The notes under the pieces are model-generated. The model saw only the letters and a program-made list of their open reading frames with translations. It did not search any database and was not told the origin of the DNA. A DNA stretch of 64,000 bases from positions 1,302,001 through 1,366,000 of the forward strand of contig NZ_JACIET010000002.1 of NCBI RefSeq assembly GCF_014197015.1, written 5' to 3'. Source of the stretch: Niveibacterium umoris. Lineage in GTDB: Bacteria; Pseudomonadota; Gammaproteobacteria; Burkholderiales; Rhodocyclaceae. This document shows, piece by piece, positions 54,330 through 63,896 of the stretch (positions are counted from its first letter, which is position 1; the number at the start of each line of letters is the position of its first letter). The position numbers were made by a program, and so were the translations under genes.

Positions 54330-55208
54330 ATGCGTGTGTTGTGGTGTCTTGTATTGCTGTTGCTGGGTGGCAGCGTGGGCGCGAGCCAGATCGAGGTGCG
54401 TTTTTCCCCCGGGCAGAGCCACGACGACAAGCGCTACACCTACTACTGGGAGTTGCTTGAAGCGGCGTTGTCTGCCACCCGTGCGAGCGACGGTGACTTC
54501 CGCATGACGCCGGTCGGCGAAACCATGAGCCCGGCGCGCGCCACGGCTGAAGTGGCCAGCGACGGCCTGATCAACGTCATCGTGCGCACCGCCGATGCCC
54601 GACTCGACAAGACCCTGCGACCGCTGCGGATTCCGCTCGACAAGGGGCTGACCGGTTACCGGCTGTTCCTCGTCAATCACGACGATCAGCCCGACATGGA
54701 CCGGGTCGACAGCCTTGCCGATCTGCGCCGCCATGAGTTGGGGCAGGGGCGCGGTTGGGTGGACGTGGAGATCCTGCGATCGGCCGGGTTCAACGTGGTC
54801 GAGGGCGAGGGCTACGACTCGCTCTTCATGATGCTGGTTGCGCGGCGATTCAAGCTCTTTCCGCGGGGCATCAACGAGATCCAGGGGGAACTCGAGGCGC
54901 AGCGGGAGCGCTGCCCCTCCCTGGCAATCGAAAGACACCTGATCCTGTATTACCCGCTGCCGCGCTACTTCTACTTTGCGCGCACCGAAGCGGGCGAGCG
55001 CCTCGCACGGCGGGTGGAGGACGGCTTGCAGCGCTTGATCCGTTCCGGGGATTTTGAACGGCGTTATCGCGCCTACAAGAAACGGGTGCTGGGGAACCTG
55101 CCTTTGTCCGGCCGGCGCGTGTTCAGGATTGCCAATCCCGATTTGCCACCGGAAACACCGCTGAATCACGCGGCCTACTGGGACGATCTCGCGACCGAAC
55201 TCCGTTGA
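54330..55208 (+). CDS. Orphan periplasmic solute-binding-like protein
   Basis: 292 residues with a signal peptide (MRVLWCLVLLLLGGSVGAS). The rest fits a type II periplasmic binding fold: IEVRFSPGQSHDDKRYTYYWELLEAAL, then LGQGRGWVDVEILRSAGFNVVEGEGYDSLFMMLVARRF. No transporter genes are adjacent. It may act as a sensor-type binding protein. Ligand unknown. Confidence 0.75.
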   Translation: MRVLWCLVLLLLGGSVGASQIEVRFSPGQSHDDKRYTYYWELLEAALSATRASDGDFRMTPVGETMSPARATAEVASDGLINVIVRTADARLDKTLRPLRIPLDKGLTGYRLFLVNHDDQPDMDRVDSLADLRRHELGQGRGWVDVEILRSAGFNVVEGEGYDSLFMMLVARRFKLFPRGINEIQGELEAQRERCPSLAIERHLILYYPLPRYFYFARTEAGERLARRVEDGLQRLIRSGDFERRYRAYKKRVLGNLPLSGRRVFRIANPDLPPETPLNHAAYWDDLATELR

Positions 55209-55330
55209 GGCCGGCTCAGCGCAACGATGTCATGCCGCCGCTGCGGCTGGCGCACCGCACCGGCGGGGCTGCCGGGGGCGCGAGCGGCTCGCCTGACAGA
55301 CGCCCTGCCGCGCCGCAAGCCGGCCAGCGG

Positions 55331-55942
55331 CTATTCGATGGGGTAGGCGACGAATTCAGGCAGCGTTTCTGCGCGCGCGGCGTGCGCCGCAAGCTTCGGG
55401 AGCGCCGCGCCGCTGAGCTGTCCGGGCAGGACAAACTGGACGAAGCGCCAGGCCACCGCGCAGGCCACATCGGCGGCGTCGGGTGTGCTGCCACCGAACC
55501 AGCCCTCGGCCGGCAGTTCGGTCTCGAGTAGTCCGAACGCGCGCTGCAACTGGCCGCTGATGCGCGCGATCCAGTCGTCCCAGCGCTTGTCCTCCGGCCG
55601 CAGCGCGATCTCGTAGTACCACTGCACGGCTTTTTCCATCGCGACCAGCGCAACGCCGACGCGGTAAAGCGCGCGTTGCCGGGCCGGATTGTCGGCCGGC
55701 ATCAGGCGACGCTCCGCACTGGCCTGCGCCTCGATGTGGTCGAGGATCAGCGTGCTGTCCATCAGGATGCCGCCGTCGTCGCAGACCAGCGTGGGCGCCT
55801 TGATCAGCGGATTGATCGCGGCAAAGCGATCCATGTGGCGGAACACCGATACCGATTCGTGTTCGAGCGGAACGCCCATCAGCCGTGCCGAAATCGCGAC
55901 GCGCCGCACATAGGGTGAATCGAGCATGCCGATCAGTTTCAT
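55331..55942 (-). CDS. Glutathione S-transferase family protein
   Basis: 203 residues. Thioredoxin-like N-terminus MKLIGMLDSPYVRRVAISARL (Ser/Tyr near the catalytic position), NPLIKAPTLVCDDG, then the helical C-domain. Overlaps the next upstream gene (ATGA). Substrate unknown. Confidence 0.9.
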   Translation of the reverse strand: MKLIGMLDSPYVRRVAISARLMGVPLEHESVSVFRHMDRFAAINPLIKAPTLVCDDGGILMDSTLILDHIEAQASAERRLMPADNPARQRALYRVGVALVAMEKAVQWYYEIALRPEDKRWDDWIARISGQLQRAFGLLETELPAEGWFGGSTPDAADVACAVAWRFVQFVLPGQLSGAALPKLAAHAARAETLPEFVAYPIE

Positions 55943-56349
55943 CGCGCTTCCTCTTTCGTGGCATTGCCGGGCCGCGCGGCGCGCCGGGTGCAGTCCTCGG
56001 CAGTCTGGCGCAGGCGCGTCAGCACGGCGCGCGCTTCGTCGGGCGACTTGACCGGAATCTTCGCGTCGTAGCCGCTGCCGAAATTGCCGCCGCCGAAAGT
56101 GATCTGCACTGAATCAGCACGGGTTTCGACGTATTGGACGATGCCGAGGTTGATCCAGCGCTGGACGCCGTTTTCTGCCGGCAGCGCGAACAGGCAGAAG
56201 GCGGTGGAACCGTTCGGGCCGCTGCTTGCCGCAGTGGCGGGCCCTGCTGGCGTCGCATTCGTGCCGCTCGGCGCGCTCTGCGTCTGCGCGACAGCCTGCC
56301 CTGCGACCAGCAGTGTGAAGGCGACCAGCAACGGGACGACAGGCTTCAT
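55939..56349 (-). CDS. Secreted small protein of unknown function
   Basis: 136 residues. Signal peptide (LLVAFTLLVAGQAVAQ), low-complexity Ser/Ala/Gly/Thr stretch (about 24-48), then INLGIVQYVETRADSVQITFGGG and a helical end. No family recognised. Overlaps both GST and HAD genes by ATGA, so all three are coupled. Confidence 0.75.
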   Translation of the reverse strand: MKPVVPLLVAFTLLVAGQAVAQTQSAPSGTNATPAGPATAASSGPNGSTAFCLFALPAENGVQRWINLGIVQYVETRADSVQITFGGGNFGSGYDAKIPVKSPDEARAVLTRLRQTAEDCTRRAARPGNATKEEAR

Positions 56350-56993
56350 GAGAGTTCCTCGACAATGGCGAACAGCGACGGAATCACCTGCGCGCCCGAC
56401 GCGAGTACATCAGCGTCGGGGGGCAGCAAATCGGGCACCACACGCACCTGCATGCCGGCGGCCAGTGCGGCACGCGCACCGGCGTTGGAGTCTTCCAGCG
56501 CGAGACAGTTCGCCGGCGCGACGCCGAGGCGCTCGGCCGCGGCGAGGAAGATGTCGGGCGCGGGCTTGCCGTGCGCCACCTGGTCGCCGCCCACCACCGC
56601 GTGCATGCGATGGGCAATGCCGCAGCATTCCAGTTTGAAGAGGGCGCGCCCGTGACTGGTCGAGGTCGCCACCGCGCGCGGCAGCGCGAGCGCGTCGAGC
56701 CGGTCGAGCAGTTCGGTGACGCCGGGCTTCAAGGGGATCTCGCCCGCCGCGATGACGGCTTCGTAGCGCCGTGCGAACTCGGCGCTGTGGGCCTCGACAT
56801 GATCGGCGTGGCCGAAGAGCGCTTCCAGCAGCTGCGCGTTGTCACGCGCGTTGCGGCCGATCATCGCGAGCGCGGTTTCTTCCCGCCACGGCAGGCCCAG
56901 TGCGGTGCAAGCATCGCGACCGATGCCGAAGGCAATGCGTTCGCTGTCGAGCAGCAGGCCATCCATATCGAAGATCACGGCAAGGATGGTCAT
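56346..56993 (-). CDS. HAD-superfamily phosphatase (phosphoglycolate/beta-PGM type)
   Basis: 215 residues. Motif I FDMDGLLLDSE (Asp9, Asp11), motif II AVATSTSH, and motif III/IV with ALEDSNAGARAA. The cap between about 20 and 80 suits subclass I. Substrate unknown; likely a small sugar- or glycerol-phosphate. Twelve bases after rng. Confidence 0.9.
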   Translation of the reverse strand: MTILAVIFDMDGLLLDSERIAFGIGRDACTALGLPWREETALAMIGRNARDNAQLLEALFGHADHVEAHSAEFARRYEAVIAAGEIPLKPGVTELLDRLDALALPRAVATSTSHGRALFKLECCGIAHRMHAVVGGDQVAHGKPAPDIFLAAAERLGVAPANCLALEDSNAGARAALAAGMQVRVVPDLLPPDADVLASGAQVIPSLFAIVEELS

Positions 56994-57005
56994 GGACGCT
57001 TCAGC

Positions 57006-58460
57006 TCACAGCAGCACGATGTCGAACTGCTCGGGGTTGTAACTGGTCTCGGCTTGCAGCGAGATCGGCTTGCCGATGAAGTCCGACAGCATCGCCAGCG
57101 ACTGCGATTCCTCGTCGAGGAAGAGGTCGATTACCGACGGCGCCGCCAGCACGCGGTATTCCTTGGCGTTGAACTGACGCGCCTCGCGCACCAGCTCGCG
57201 CAGGATTTCGTAGGCCACCGTGCGCGAGGTCTTGATTTCGCCGCGGCCGCTGCAGGTGGGGCAGGGTTCGCACAGGATGTGGGCGAGCGATTCGCGTGTG
57301 CGCTTGCGGGTCATCTCGACCAGGCCGAGCGAAGTGAAACCACCGACCGATACTTTGGTGTGGTCGCGCGCCAGCGCCTTGTTCAGCTCGGCCAGCACGG
57401 TGCTGCGGTGCTCGTCGCTTTCCATGTCGATGAAATCGAGCAGGATGATGCCGCCGAGGTTGCGCAGGCGCAGCTGGCGTGCGATCGCCAGCGCCGCTTC
57501 GAGGTTGGTCTTGAATACCGTGTCGTCGAAGGTGCGTGCGCCGACGAAGCCGCCGGTGTTCACGTCGATCGTGGTGAGCGCTTCGGTCTGGTCGATGATC
57601 AGGTAGCCGCCGCTTTTCAGGTCGACCCGCCGCGACAGCGCCTTCTGGATCTCGTCTTCGACGCCGTGCAGGTCGAACAGGGTGCGTTCGCCGCTGTAGT
57701 GGTCGAGCAGCGATGCCACTTGCGGCATGTATTCCGTCGCGAAGGCATTTAGCTTCTGGTAGTTCTCGCGCGAGTCGATGACGATCTTCTCGGTCTCGGG
57801 CGACACCAGGTCACGCAGCACCCGCTGCGCCAGGTTCAGATCGTGGTACAGCGCCAGCGGCGGATGGGCGCCGACCGAGCGTGACTGGATCTCGCGCCAG
57901 ATCTTGCGCAGATAGGCGATGTCGGCACCGAGCTCCGCATCGCTGGCGCGTTCGGCCATGGTGCGCACGATGAAGCCGCCGTTCTCGTCCGCCGGCACCA
58001 GCTGGTGCAGACGCTCGCGCAGCGCGAGGCGGCCTTCCTCGCTCTCGATCCGCTGCGAGATGCCGATGTGCTTTTCCTGCGGCAGGTAAACCAGCAGACG
58101 GCCGGCGATGCTGATCTGCGTCGAGAGCCGTGCCCCCTTGGTGCCGATCGGGTCCTTGAGCACCTGGACGACGAGGTTCTGACCCTCGTGCAGGATTTTC
58201 TCGATCGGACGCTGCACCTCGCCGGCATGGCGGTCGAACCAGATGTCGGCGACATGCAGGAAGGCGGTGCGCTCCAGCCCGATGTCGATGAAGGCCGACT
58301 GCATGCCCGGCAGCACGCGCACCACGCGCCCGAGGTACACATTGCCGACAAAGCCGCGCGAATGTTCGCGCTCGATATGCAGTTCCTGTACGACCCCGTT
58401 CTGCAACATTGCAACCCGGGTTTCCTGCGGCGTGAAATTGATGAGGAAGGATTCGCTCAT
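57006..58460 (-). CDS. rng: Ribonuclease G
   Basis: 484 residues. N-terminal S1 domain (GNVYLGRVVRVLPGMQSAFIDIG), RNase H-like part, catalytic magnesium site (TTIDVNTGGFVG, LLDFIDM) and Zn-link CEPCPTCSGRG. Shorter than RNase E, no C-terminal scaffold. In many relatives maf lies directly upstream; here maf is about 5 kb away. Start ATG 58460 is the usual MSESFLINFTP. Confidence 0.95.
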   Translation of the reverse strand: MSESFLINFTPQETRVAMLQNGVVQELHIEREHSRGFVGNVYLGRVVRVLPGMQSAFIDIGLERTAFLHVADIWFDRHAGEVQRPIEKILHEGQNLVVQVLKDPIGTKGARLSTQISIAGRLLVYLPQEKHIGISQRIESEEGRLALRERLHQLVPADENGGFIVRTMAERASDAELGADIAYLRKIWREIQSRSVGAHPPLALYHDLNLAQRVLRDLVSPETEKIVIDSRENYQKLNAFATEYMPQVASLLDHYSGERTLFDLHGVEDEIQKALSRRVDLKSGGYLIIDQTEALTTIDVNTGGFVGARTFDDTVFKTNLEAALAIARQLRLRNLGGIILLDFIDMESDEHRSTVLAELNKALARDHTKVSVGGFTSLGLVEMTRKRTRESLAHILCEPCPTCSGRGEIKTSRTVAYEILRELVREARQFNAKEYRVLAAPSVIDLFLDEESQSLAMLSDFIGKPISLQAETSYNPEQFDIVLL

Positions 58461-58610
58461 GATGAAGCTCGAAGTGTGATGCGGGAGCATCCCTTTTCAG
58501 AGGTGCTCCCGCATCGCACACCGGCGGTGCGAATCCGGGTTGCTGCCGCATTCTAACCGCCCGTCTCCCAAACTGCCCGGTAAGATCACGCGCTCTTCTT
58601 GGAGTTCGGC

Positions 58611-59804
58611 ATGGCGGAACAGTTCGATGTGGCGGTGATCGGCGCGGGCGCGGCCGGCATGATGGCGGCGGCCGTTGCCGGGCAACGCGGCCGGCGCGTG
58701 GTGCTGATCGATCACGCCGCGCACCTGGCCGAGAAGGTCCGCATCTCCGGCGGCGGTCGCTGCAACTTCACCAATCTGGGGGCCGGACCGGCCAACTACC
58801 TGTCGGACAACCCGCACTTCTGCCGTTCGGCCCTCTCGCGCTACACGCCGCGTGACTTCCTCGACCTGATCGAACGCCATGGCGTGCGCTGGCATGAAAA
58901 GCACAAGGGCCAACTGTTCTGCGACGACAGCGCGCAGGACATCATCGATGTGCTGGTCGCCGAATGTGCCGCCGGCAACGTCGCCTGGCGGCGGCCCTGT
59001 GCGGTGGCCGAGATCACGCGCGAGGGCGAAGGCTTCCTGCTTGCGACCGACGCGGGCTTGATCCGGGCGGGCGCGCTGGTGATCGCCACTGGCGGGCTGT
59101 CGATCCCGAAGATCGGCGCGACCGATCTGGGCTACCGCATCGCACGCCAGTTCGACTTGCCGCTGGTGCCGACCCGCCCGGCGCTGGTACCGCTGACCTT
59201 CACCGCCGAGGAGTGGGCGCCGTTCGCCGAACTTTCCGGCGTGTCGCTGGAAGTCGATGTCGCCTTCGGCGAAGGCAAGGCGCGGCCGCGCTTCCGCGAA
59301 GACCTGCTATTCACGCACCGCGGCCTCTCCGGTCCGGCGATCCTGCAGATCTCGTCCTTCTGGCAGCCGGGGCGATCGATCGAACTGGACCTGGCCCCCG
59401 GCACGGATGTCGCCGAGGCGCTGGTGAGCGGCAAGGCCGGTAACCGCCAGCAGGTGCAGAACGCCTTGGCGCAGTGGCTGCCGCGCCGGCTTGCCGAACG
59501 TTGGGCCGAGGCCGCGGGACTCAGCGGCAGGCCGCTCGCCGACTGTGCCGACAAGGCGCTGCGTGCGCTCGGTCAGCAACTCAATGCCTGGCAGATCAAG
59601 CCGGCTGGGTCGGAGGGCTATCGCAAGGCCGAGGTGACCGCAGGGGGCGTAGATACCCGCGCACTCGACCAGAAGACGATGATGGCCAAGGCGGTGCCGG
59701 GGCTCTACTTTGTCGGCGAGGTGATGGATGTGACCGGTTGGCTCGGCGGCTACAACTTCCAGTGGGCCTGGGCCAGCGGCTACGCGGCGGGCGTCACGGT
59801 TTGA
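58611..59804 (+). CDS. HI0933-family FAD-dependent protein (YhiN-like)
   Basis: 397 residues. Starts with a dinucleotide-binding GAGAAGMMAA, then KVRISGGGRCNFTN typical of the HI0933 family, IATGGLSIPKIGATD and C-terminal VPGLYFVGEVMDVTGWLGGYNFQWAWASGYAAG. GGAG 6 bases before ATG 58611. Family function not settled. Divergent from rng. Confidence 0.93.
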   Translation: MAEQFDVAVIGAGAAGMMAAAVAGQRGRRVVLIDHAAHLAEKVRISGGGRCNFTNLGAGPANYLSDNPHFCRSALSRYTPRDFLDLIERHGVRWHEKHKGQLFCDDSAQDIIDVLVAECAAGNVAWRRPCAVAEITREGEGFLLATDAGLIRAGALVIATGGLSIPKIGATDLGYRIARQFDLPLVPTRPALVPLTFTAEEWAPFAELSGVSLEVDVAFGEGKARPRFREDLLFTHRGLSGPAILQISSFWQPGRSIELDLAPGTDVAEALVSGKAGNRQQVQNALAQWLPRRLAERWAEAAGLSGRPLADCADKALRALGQQLNAWQIKPAGSEGYRKAEVTAGGVDTRALDQKTMMAKAVPGLYFVGEVMDVTGWLGGYNFQWAWASGYAAGVTV

Positions 59805-59812
59805 CCCGCGGC

Positions 59813-59831
59813 CGCCCGCGTGAAGCGGGCG
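59813..59831 (+). terminator. Short hairpin after the HI0933-like gene
   Basis: CGCCCGC / GCGGGCG with a 5-base loop, 9 bases after the stop. No U-run, so weak as a terminator. Confidence 0.3.
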
Positions 59832-59897
59832 TGCGGGTCCCTCAAGTCGCATCGGAGCCAGCCGTTACCACTCCCAGAGGCTGATCCGGGAGGTGCC

Positions 59898-61127
59898 GTG
59901 CACCGATGCATTGTGGGGGGGCTGGTCGCAGCTTGTGTCGTCGCATCGCCGGCGCATGCCGAGGGGATGCTGCCCGGCCCGTGGGGCCTCGGCGCGTTCG
60001 GCACGCTCGGCCTCGCGCATGGCAGTTCGCCGGATGTGCATGTGCGGCGGGATCTGTCCCAGCCCGGCACCGGCACCAACGACGCCACCTCTGCAGCGGT
60101 TGATAGCCGCGTCGGGGTGCAGGTCAACTATGCCCCGGCCGACAACGTCGAGTTTGTCGCCCAGGCCTTGTCGCGCTACCGGTATGACGCCAGCTGGCGC
60201 CCCGAGCTGACCTGGGCGTTCGGTCGCTATCGCACCGACGCCGGGGTGGACCTCAGGCTGGGTCGCCTGGGCTTCGACGTCTTTCTGCTCGCGGACTCGG
60301 CCAACGTCGGGTACTCCTACCTCGCGGTGCGCCCCCAGCCCAATTACTACGGCGGGGTGACGCTCAACTACTTCGATGGTGCCGACGCGAGCTTCAACCG
60401 ACCGCTTGCTGACGGCGTCGTGCGCCTCAAGGTGTATGGCGGAGTGGCGCGCGGCAAGCTGCCCACCGACAACGACGGCAACGCGCTGGAGCTGGAGGGC
60501 TCGCCGCTGGCCGGACTGGCATTGAGCTACCTCGACGAAACATGGCAACTGCGCTTGGGCTACACGCATGTGCATTCGAAGCATGAGTTGCCTTACCCCG
60601 GCCTGTTCGAGGCGCTCCGCGGCCTGAACATGCCCGAAGGCGATCAGCTGGCTGCACGTCTGGCGCTGGAAGGGGCGCGACTGGACTACTGGTCGCTGGC
60701 GGCGACGTACTCGGCCGGGCGGGTCAGTGTTTCCGGCGCCGTCAGTTACCTCGACAGCTCAGCCGAGTCGCTGCATTCCTACTACGCGAGTTTTGTTGAG
60801 GCGGGCTACCGGTTCGGTCGGATCACCCCGTATGCGGGGGCGAGCTTGTCGCGCTCGACATCGCTGGATATCACAACCGGCTTGCCGCCCGACCCGGCGC
60901 TCGCGCCGATCGACGCCGCCGCCCGTGCACTGCTGACCAGCGGCCTGACCAACTGTCGATCGATGATGCTCGGTGCACGCTGGGACTTCGCCGCGGGCAT
61001 GGATCTGAAGCTGCAGATCGAGCGGATCCGCGGGGACTACGCGCTGGTGCCGTGGTTCGAACCGGGCAAGTCGGGCCAGCCGTTCACGATGACCGTCGGG
61101 TCGGTCGCGCTGGATTTTGTGTTCTGA
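59898..61127 (+). CDS. Predicted outer-membrane beta-barrel (porin-like)
   Basis: 409 residues. GTG 59898 has GGGAGG just upstream and gives a clean signal peptide (HRCIVGGLVAACVVASPAHA). An in-frame ATG at 59820 adds a 26-residue lead with no signal character. The mature part alternates aromatic and polar strands, ends in SVALDFVF with a terminal Phe as in barrel proteins, and has RFGRITPYAGASLS-type strands. Start of a three-gene run with the PstS-like and GGDEF genes. Confidence 0.85.
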   Translation: MHRCIVGGLVAACVVASPAHAEGMLPGPWGLGAFGTLGLAHGSSPDVHVRRDLSQPGTGTNDATSAAVDSRVGVQVNYAPADNVEFVAQALSRYRYDASWRPELTWAFGRYRTDAGVDLRLGRLGFDVFLLADSANVGYSYLAVRPQPNYYGGVTLNYFDGADASFNRPLADGVVRLKVYGGVARGKLPTDNDGNALELEGSPLAGLALSYLDETWQLRLGYTHVHSKHELPYPGLFEALRGLNMPEGDQLAARLALEGARLDYWSLAATYSAGRVSVSGAVSYLDSSAESLHSYYASFVEAGYRFGRITPYAGASLSRSTSLDITTGLPPDPALAPIDAAARALLTSGLTNCRSMMLGARWDFAAGMDLKLQIERIRGDYALVPWFEPGKSGQPFTMTVGSVALDFVF

Positions 61128-61131
61128 CGCC

Positions 61132-61584
61132 ATGACGCGATTCCGCTCACTACTTCTGACGCTGTTGTTCGCGGGCGAGGCGTGGGCGGGGGATCTGGTC
61201 GTGATTTCGAATCCCGCCGCAGGCATCGAGCGGCTGCGCAGGGAAGACGTGATCAACCTCTACATGGGGCGTTTTCGACAGCTGCCGTCGGGGATTGCCG
61301 CAACGCCGGTCGATCTGGCGCAGGAGGCCGGACCTCAGAAGCAGCAGTTCTACGAGCGGCTCGTCGGGCGCGACCTGGCCGAGATTCGTGCCTACTGGTC
61401 GCGGCTCACCTTCTCGGGGCAGGCTTCGCCGCCGATGCAGGTGGGCAGTGAGGCACAGGTGCTCGACGTCGTCGCGAGCCGTGTTGGCGCCGTGGGCTAC
61501 GTCCATCGCCGAGCGGTGGATGCACGGGTGCACATTGTTTACGAACTGGGGGATCCGGGTGCTGCCACGCCTCACACGCCGTAG
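61132..61584 (+). CDS. Small PstS-like periplasmic binding protein
   Basis: 150 residues. Signal peptide, then DLVVISNPAAGIERLRREDVINLYMGRF and FYERLVGRDLAEIRAYWSRLTFSG, typical of short PstS-like proteins found away from Pst transporters. VASRVGAVGYVHR is conserved too. Four bases after the barrel gene; overlaps the GGDEF gene by 26 bases. Confidence 0.88.
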   Translation: MTRFRSLLLTLLFAGEAWAGDLVVISNPAAGIERLRREDVINLYMGRFRQLPSGIAATPVDLAQEAGPQKQQFYERLVGRDLAEIRAYWSRLTFSGQASPPMQVGSEAQVLDVVASRVGAVGYVHRRAVDARVHIVYELGDPGAATPHTP

Positions 61585-63187
61585 TCTGAGCCTCAGATCC
61601 GGACTGATCGTGCTTCTGATCGGTGTTTTCGCCGGACTGCTGGTGGCGGCGGCGAGCATGCCGTATGTGCTGAAGCTGGAGGCTGAAGAGGCGGGCGGCG
61701 AGGTGCAGCGCCTGCTTGATGCCATCGAGGATACGGTCAGTTCCGCCTGCTTCGTCAACGACAGCGAGCTCGCCAGGCAGGCGCTCTCCGGCATCCTGCG
61801 TGGCGGGACAATCTCGTCGGCATCGATTCTGGCCAACGGACATGTCATGGCGACGGTGGGTACCCGGCCGCCGGTGTCGAAGAGCGTCGTGCGCGCAGTG
61901 CGTTCGCCGTTTTTCCAGGCCGAGACCGTGTGCGAGATCCGGGTCGAGACCAGCGAGCAGATGTTGCGTGCCCGCGTGTACGAGGCCACCGGCCAGACGC
62001 TGGCGTTCATGGCCATGCAGGGCGCAATCGTGGCGCTCGCCGCCATGGCGGGCGTTGCGCTGTTCGTGACCCGCCCGATTCAGAGGATCTCGGGCGCCCT
62101 TCACGGTATCTCACGCGGCAAGGACGGCGTCATCGTCGTCCCCAAGGGGCACGACGACGACGAAATCGGGCAGTTGGTGGCAGACACCAACGGGATGATC
62201 GAGAGCCTGACTCGCGCAGCCGCGATCGAGCGGGGCTTGAGAGAGCAGCGCGAGCGCGACGAGCAGCGGCTGCGGATGATTTTCGAGAATGCGGAGACGG
62301 GGCTCTTCACGCTCGACGCCGAAGGGCGCATGCAGTCATGGAACCCGGCCTGTGTGCGGGTGCTGGGCGGGCCTTTGCATCACGACGAGCACCCCAGTCT
62401 GGAGGATCTCCTTCCGCCCCTTGCGACGCAGATTTCGGCCATGCGGCAACGCTGCGGGGAGCGCGAACGTTCCGTTTCAGAAGACCTTGAAATCAGCGAT
62501 GAGAGCGGCCTGCAACGCTGGATCCAGCTTGTGCTCACGCCGTCTGGCGGCGGTACGCTGCAGGGGCTGGCGAATGACATCTCCGATCGCAAGCGGGCCG
62601 AGGAGGCCGCGCGGGAACTCGCGGTCACCGACAGCCTGACAGGCGTGCTGAACCGGCTGGGCTTCAATCGTCGCCTTGCTGATCTGGTCTCGGAGCATGC
62701 CCGCGACCGCCGGCATGGATTCTCGCTGGCGATGATCGACCTCGACTGGTTCAAGCAGGTCAACGACACCCACGGGCATGATGCGGGCGACCACGTCTTG
62801 CGGGTGGTGGCGAAGCGGCTCGAAGGGCTGGTGCGCCGCACCGACACGGTGGCGCGGCTCGGAGGCGACGAATTTGTCGTCCTGCTCGACGGCGTGATCG
62901 ACGAGGCCGCAGCGCTCACCATCCTGCACAAGGTTCGGCAAGCGGTGCTGGAACCCATTTCGCTCGAAACTGGCGCGATCGCGCATGTCGGCGCCAGCAT
63001 CGGCCTGACGGTGGTCAGCGAGACCCTGTGCGGACCCGAGGAAGTGATGCGACGTGCCGATGCCGCGATGTATGCGGTGAAGAAGGCGAGCCGCAACGAC
63101 GTGCAGCTGTTCGGCGCGCAGGGGGCTCCGTCTGCCGGCGCCGCGCCGTCGCTGCCCGGTGCGACTGCCGAACGCGCATCAGGCTAG
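61559..63187 (+). CDS. Membrane PAS-GGDEF diguanylate cyclase
   Basis: 542 residues from GTG 61559 (GGGG upstream; the longer frame shadows the previous gene). Span about 12-33, periplasmic domain about 35-155, span about 157-180, HAMP, PAS (about 238-355) and GGDEF with active site GGDEF (435-439). RRTD at 426-429 is an intact inhibitory site, five residues ahead. It should make cyclic-di-GMP and be feedback-limited. Stop overlaps the maf stop. Confidence 0.93.
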   Translation: MLPRLTRRSLSLRSGLIVLLIGVFAGLLVAAASMPYVLKLEAEEAGGEVQRLLDAIEDTVSSACFVNDSELARQALSGILRGGTISSASILANGHVMATVGTRPPVSKSVVRAVRSPFFQAETVCEIRVETSEQMLRARVYEATGQTLAFMAMQGAIVALAAMAGVALFVTRPIQRISGALHGISRGKDGVIVVPKGHDDDEIGQLVADTNGMIESLTRAAAIERGLREQRERDEQRLRMIFENAETGLFTLDAEGRMQSWNPACVRVLGGPLHHDEHPSLEDLLPPLATQISAMRQRCGERERSVSEDLEISDESGLQRWIQLVLTPSGGGTLQGLANDISDRKRAEEAARELAVTDSLTGVLNRLGFNRRLADLVSEHARDRRHGFSLAMIDLDWFKQVNDTHGHDAGDHVLRVVAKRLEGLVRRTDTVARLGGDEFVVLLDGVIDEAAALTILHKVRQAVLEPISLETGAIAHVGASIGLTVVSETLCGPEEVMRRADAAMYAVKKASRNDVQLFGAQGAPSAGAAPSLPGATAERASG

Positions 63188-63795
63188 GCCGGGTAGCCGA
63201 AAACCCGCAGCAGTTGCGCGGTTTCGTGCAGCGGCAGGCCAACGATGCCGGTGTAGGAGCCACGGATCTCGGCCACGAAGGCGGCAGCGCGACCCTGAAT
63301 GCCGTAGGCGCCGGCCTTGTCCATCGGTTCGCCGCTGGCGACGTAGCGCCGGATTTCCTCGTCGCTGAGCGCGCCGAACCGCACCTCGCTGACCGACAGC
63401 CGGTGCTCGATGCGGGTGCCATCGGCCATCGCGATGGCGGTCAGTACGCGGTGGCTGCGCCCGGACAGGCGCTGCAGGATCGCGACGGCGTCCGCCTCGT
63501 CCGCCGGTTTGCCGATGATCTCGCCATCAACGTCGATCGTGGTATCCGCCGACAGCACCGGGTGCGGCACCAGGCTGCGCATGGCCAGCCGGTTCCAGCC
63601 ACCGGCGGCCTTGGCGCGTGCCACCCGCACGACGTAGTCGTCGGGGTGTTCGCCCGGCAGCACGTCTTCGCAGACGTCCGGGTCTTCGCGCGGCGGCGCC
63701 CGGAACAGCAGGGTGTCGAAGGCCACGCCGATCTGATGCAGCAGTTCGCGGCGACGCGGGCTACGGGAAGCGAGGTAGATGCGGGGTGGCAGCAT
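63184..63795 (-). CDS. maf: Maf-family nucleotide pyrophosphatase
   Basis: 203 residues. Starts MLPPRIYLASRSPRRRELL (the Maf signature SxSPRRxELL), with VLSADTTIDVDGEIIGKP and YGIQGRAAAFVAEIRGSYTGIVGLPL. Hydrolyses non-canonical or modified nucleoside triphosphates; the close homologue YhdE acts on dTTP/UTP. Converges with the GGDEF gene, stops overlapping by 3 bases. Confidence 0.95.
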   Translation of the reverse strand: MLPPRIYLASRSPRRRELLHQIGVAFDTLLFRAPPREDPDVCEDVLPGEHPDDYVVRVARAKAAGGWNRLAMRSLVPHPVLSADTTIDVDGEIIGKPADEADAVAILQRLSGRSHRVLTAIAMADGTRIEHRLSVSEVRFGALSDEEIRRYVASGEPMDKAGAYGIQGRAAAFVAEIRGSYTGIVGLPLHETAQLLRVFGYPA

Positions 63796-63896
63796 GGTGA
63801 GATCGTTTGCGTCAGAGGGGGCGGGACGATGCGAGGCCGCACCGCCCGAACGAAACCGGGCTCGCCGTTCGCCCAAACGTGCAGAGACCTTGGTGC

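Noticed and set aside
56571-57752. A 393-codon plus-strand frame opposite rng and the HAD gene
   Set aside because: Shadow frame; both minus-strand genes have full catalytic motifs.
61295-61558. Longer N-terminus for the GGDEF protein
   Set aside because: The extension lies in another frame of the PstS-like gene and is Arg/Ser-rich; GTG 61559 has a ribosome site and is directly before the membrane span.
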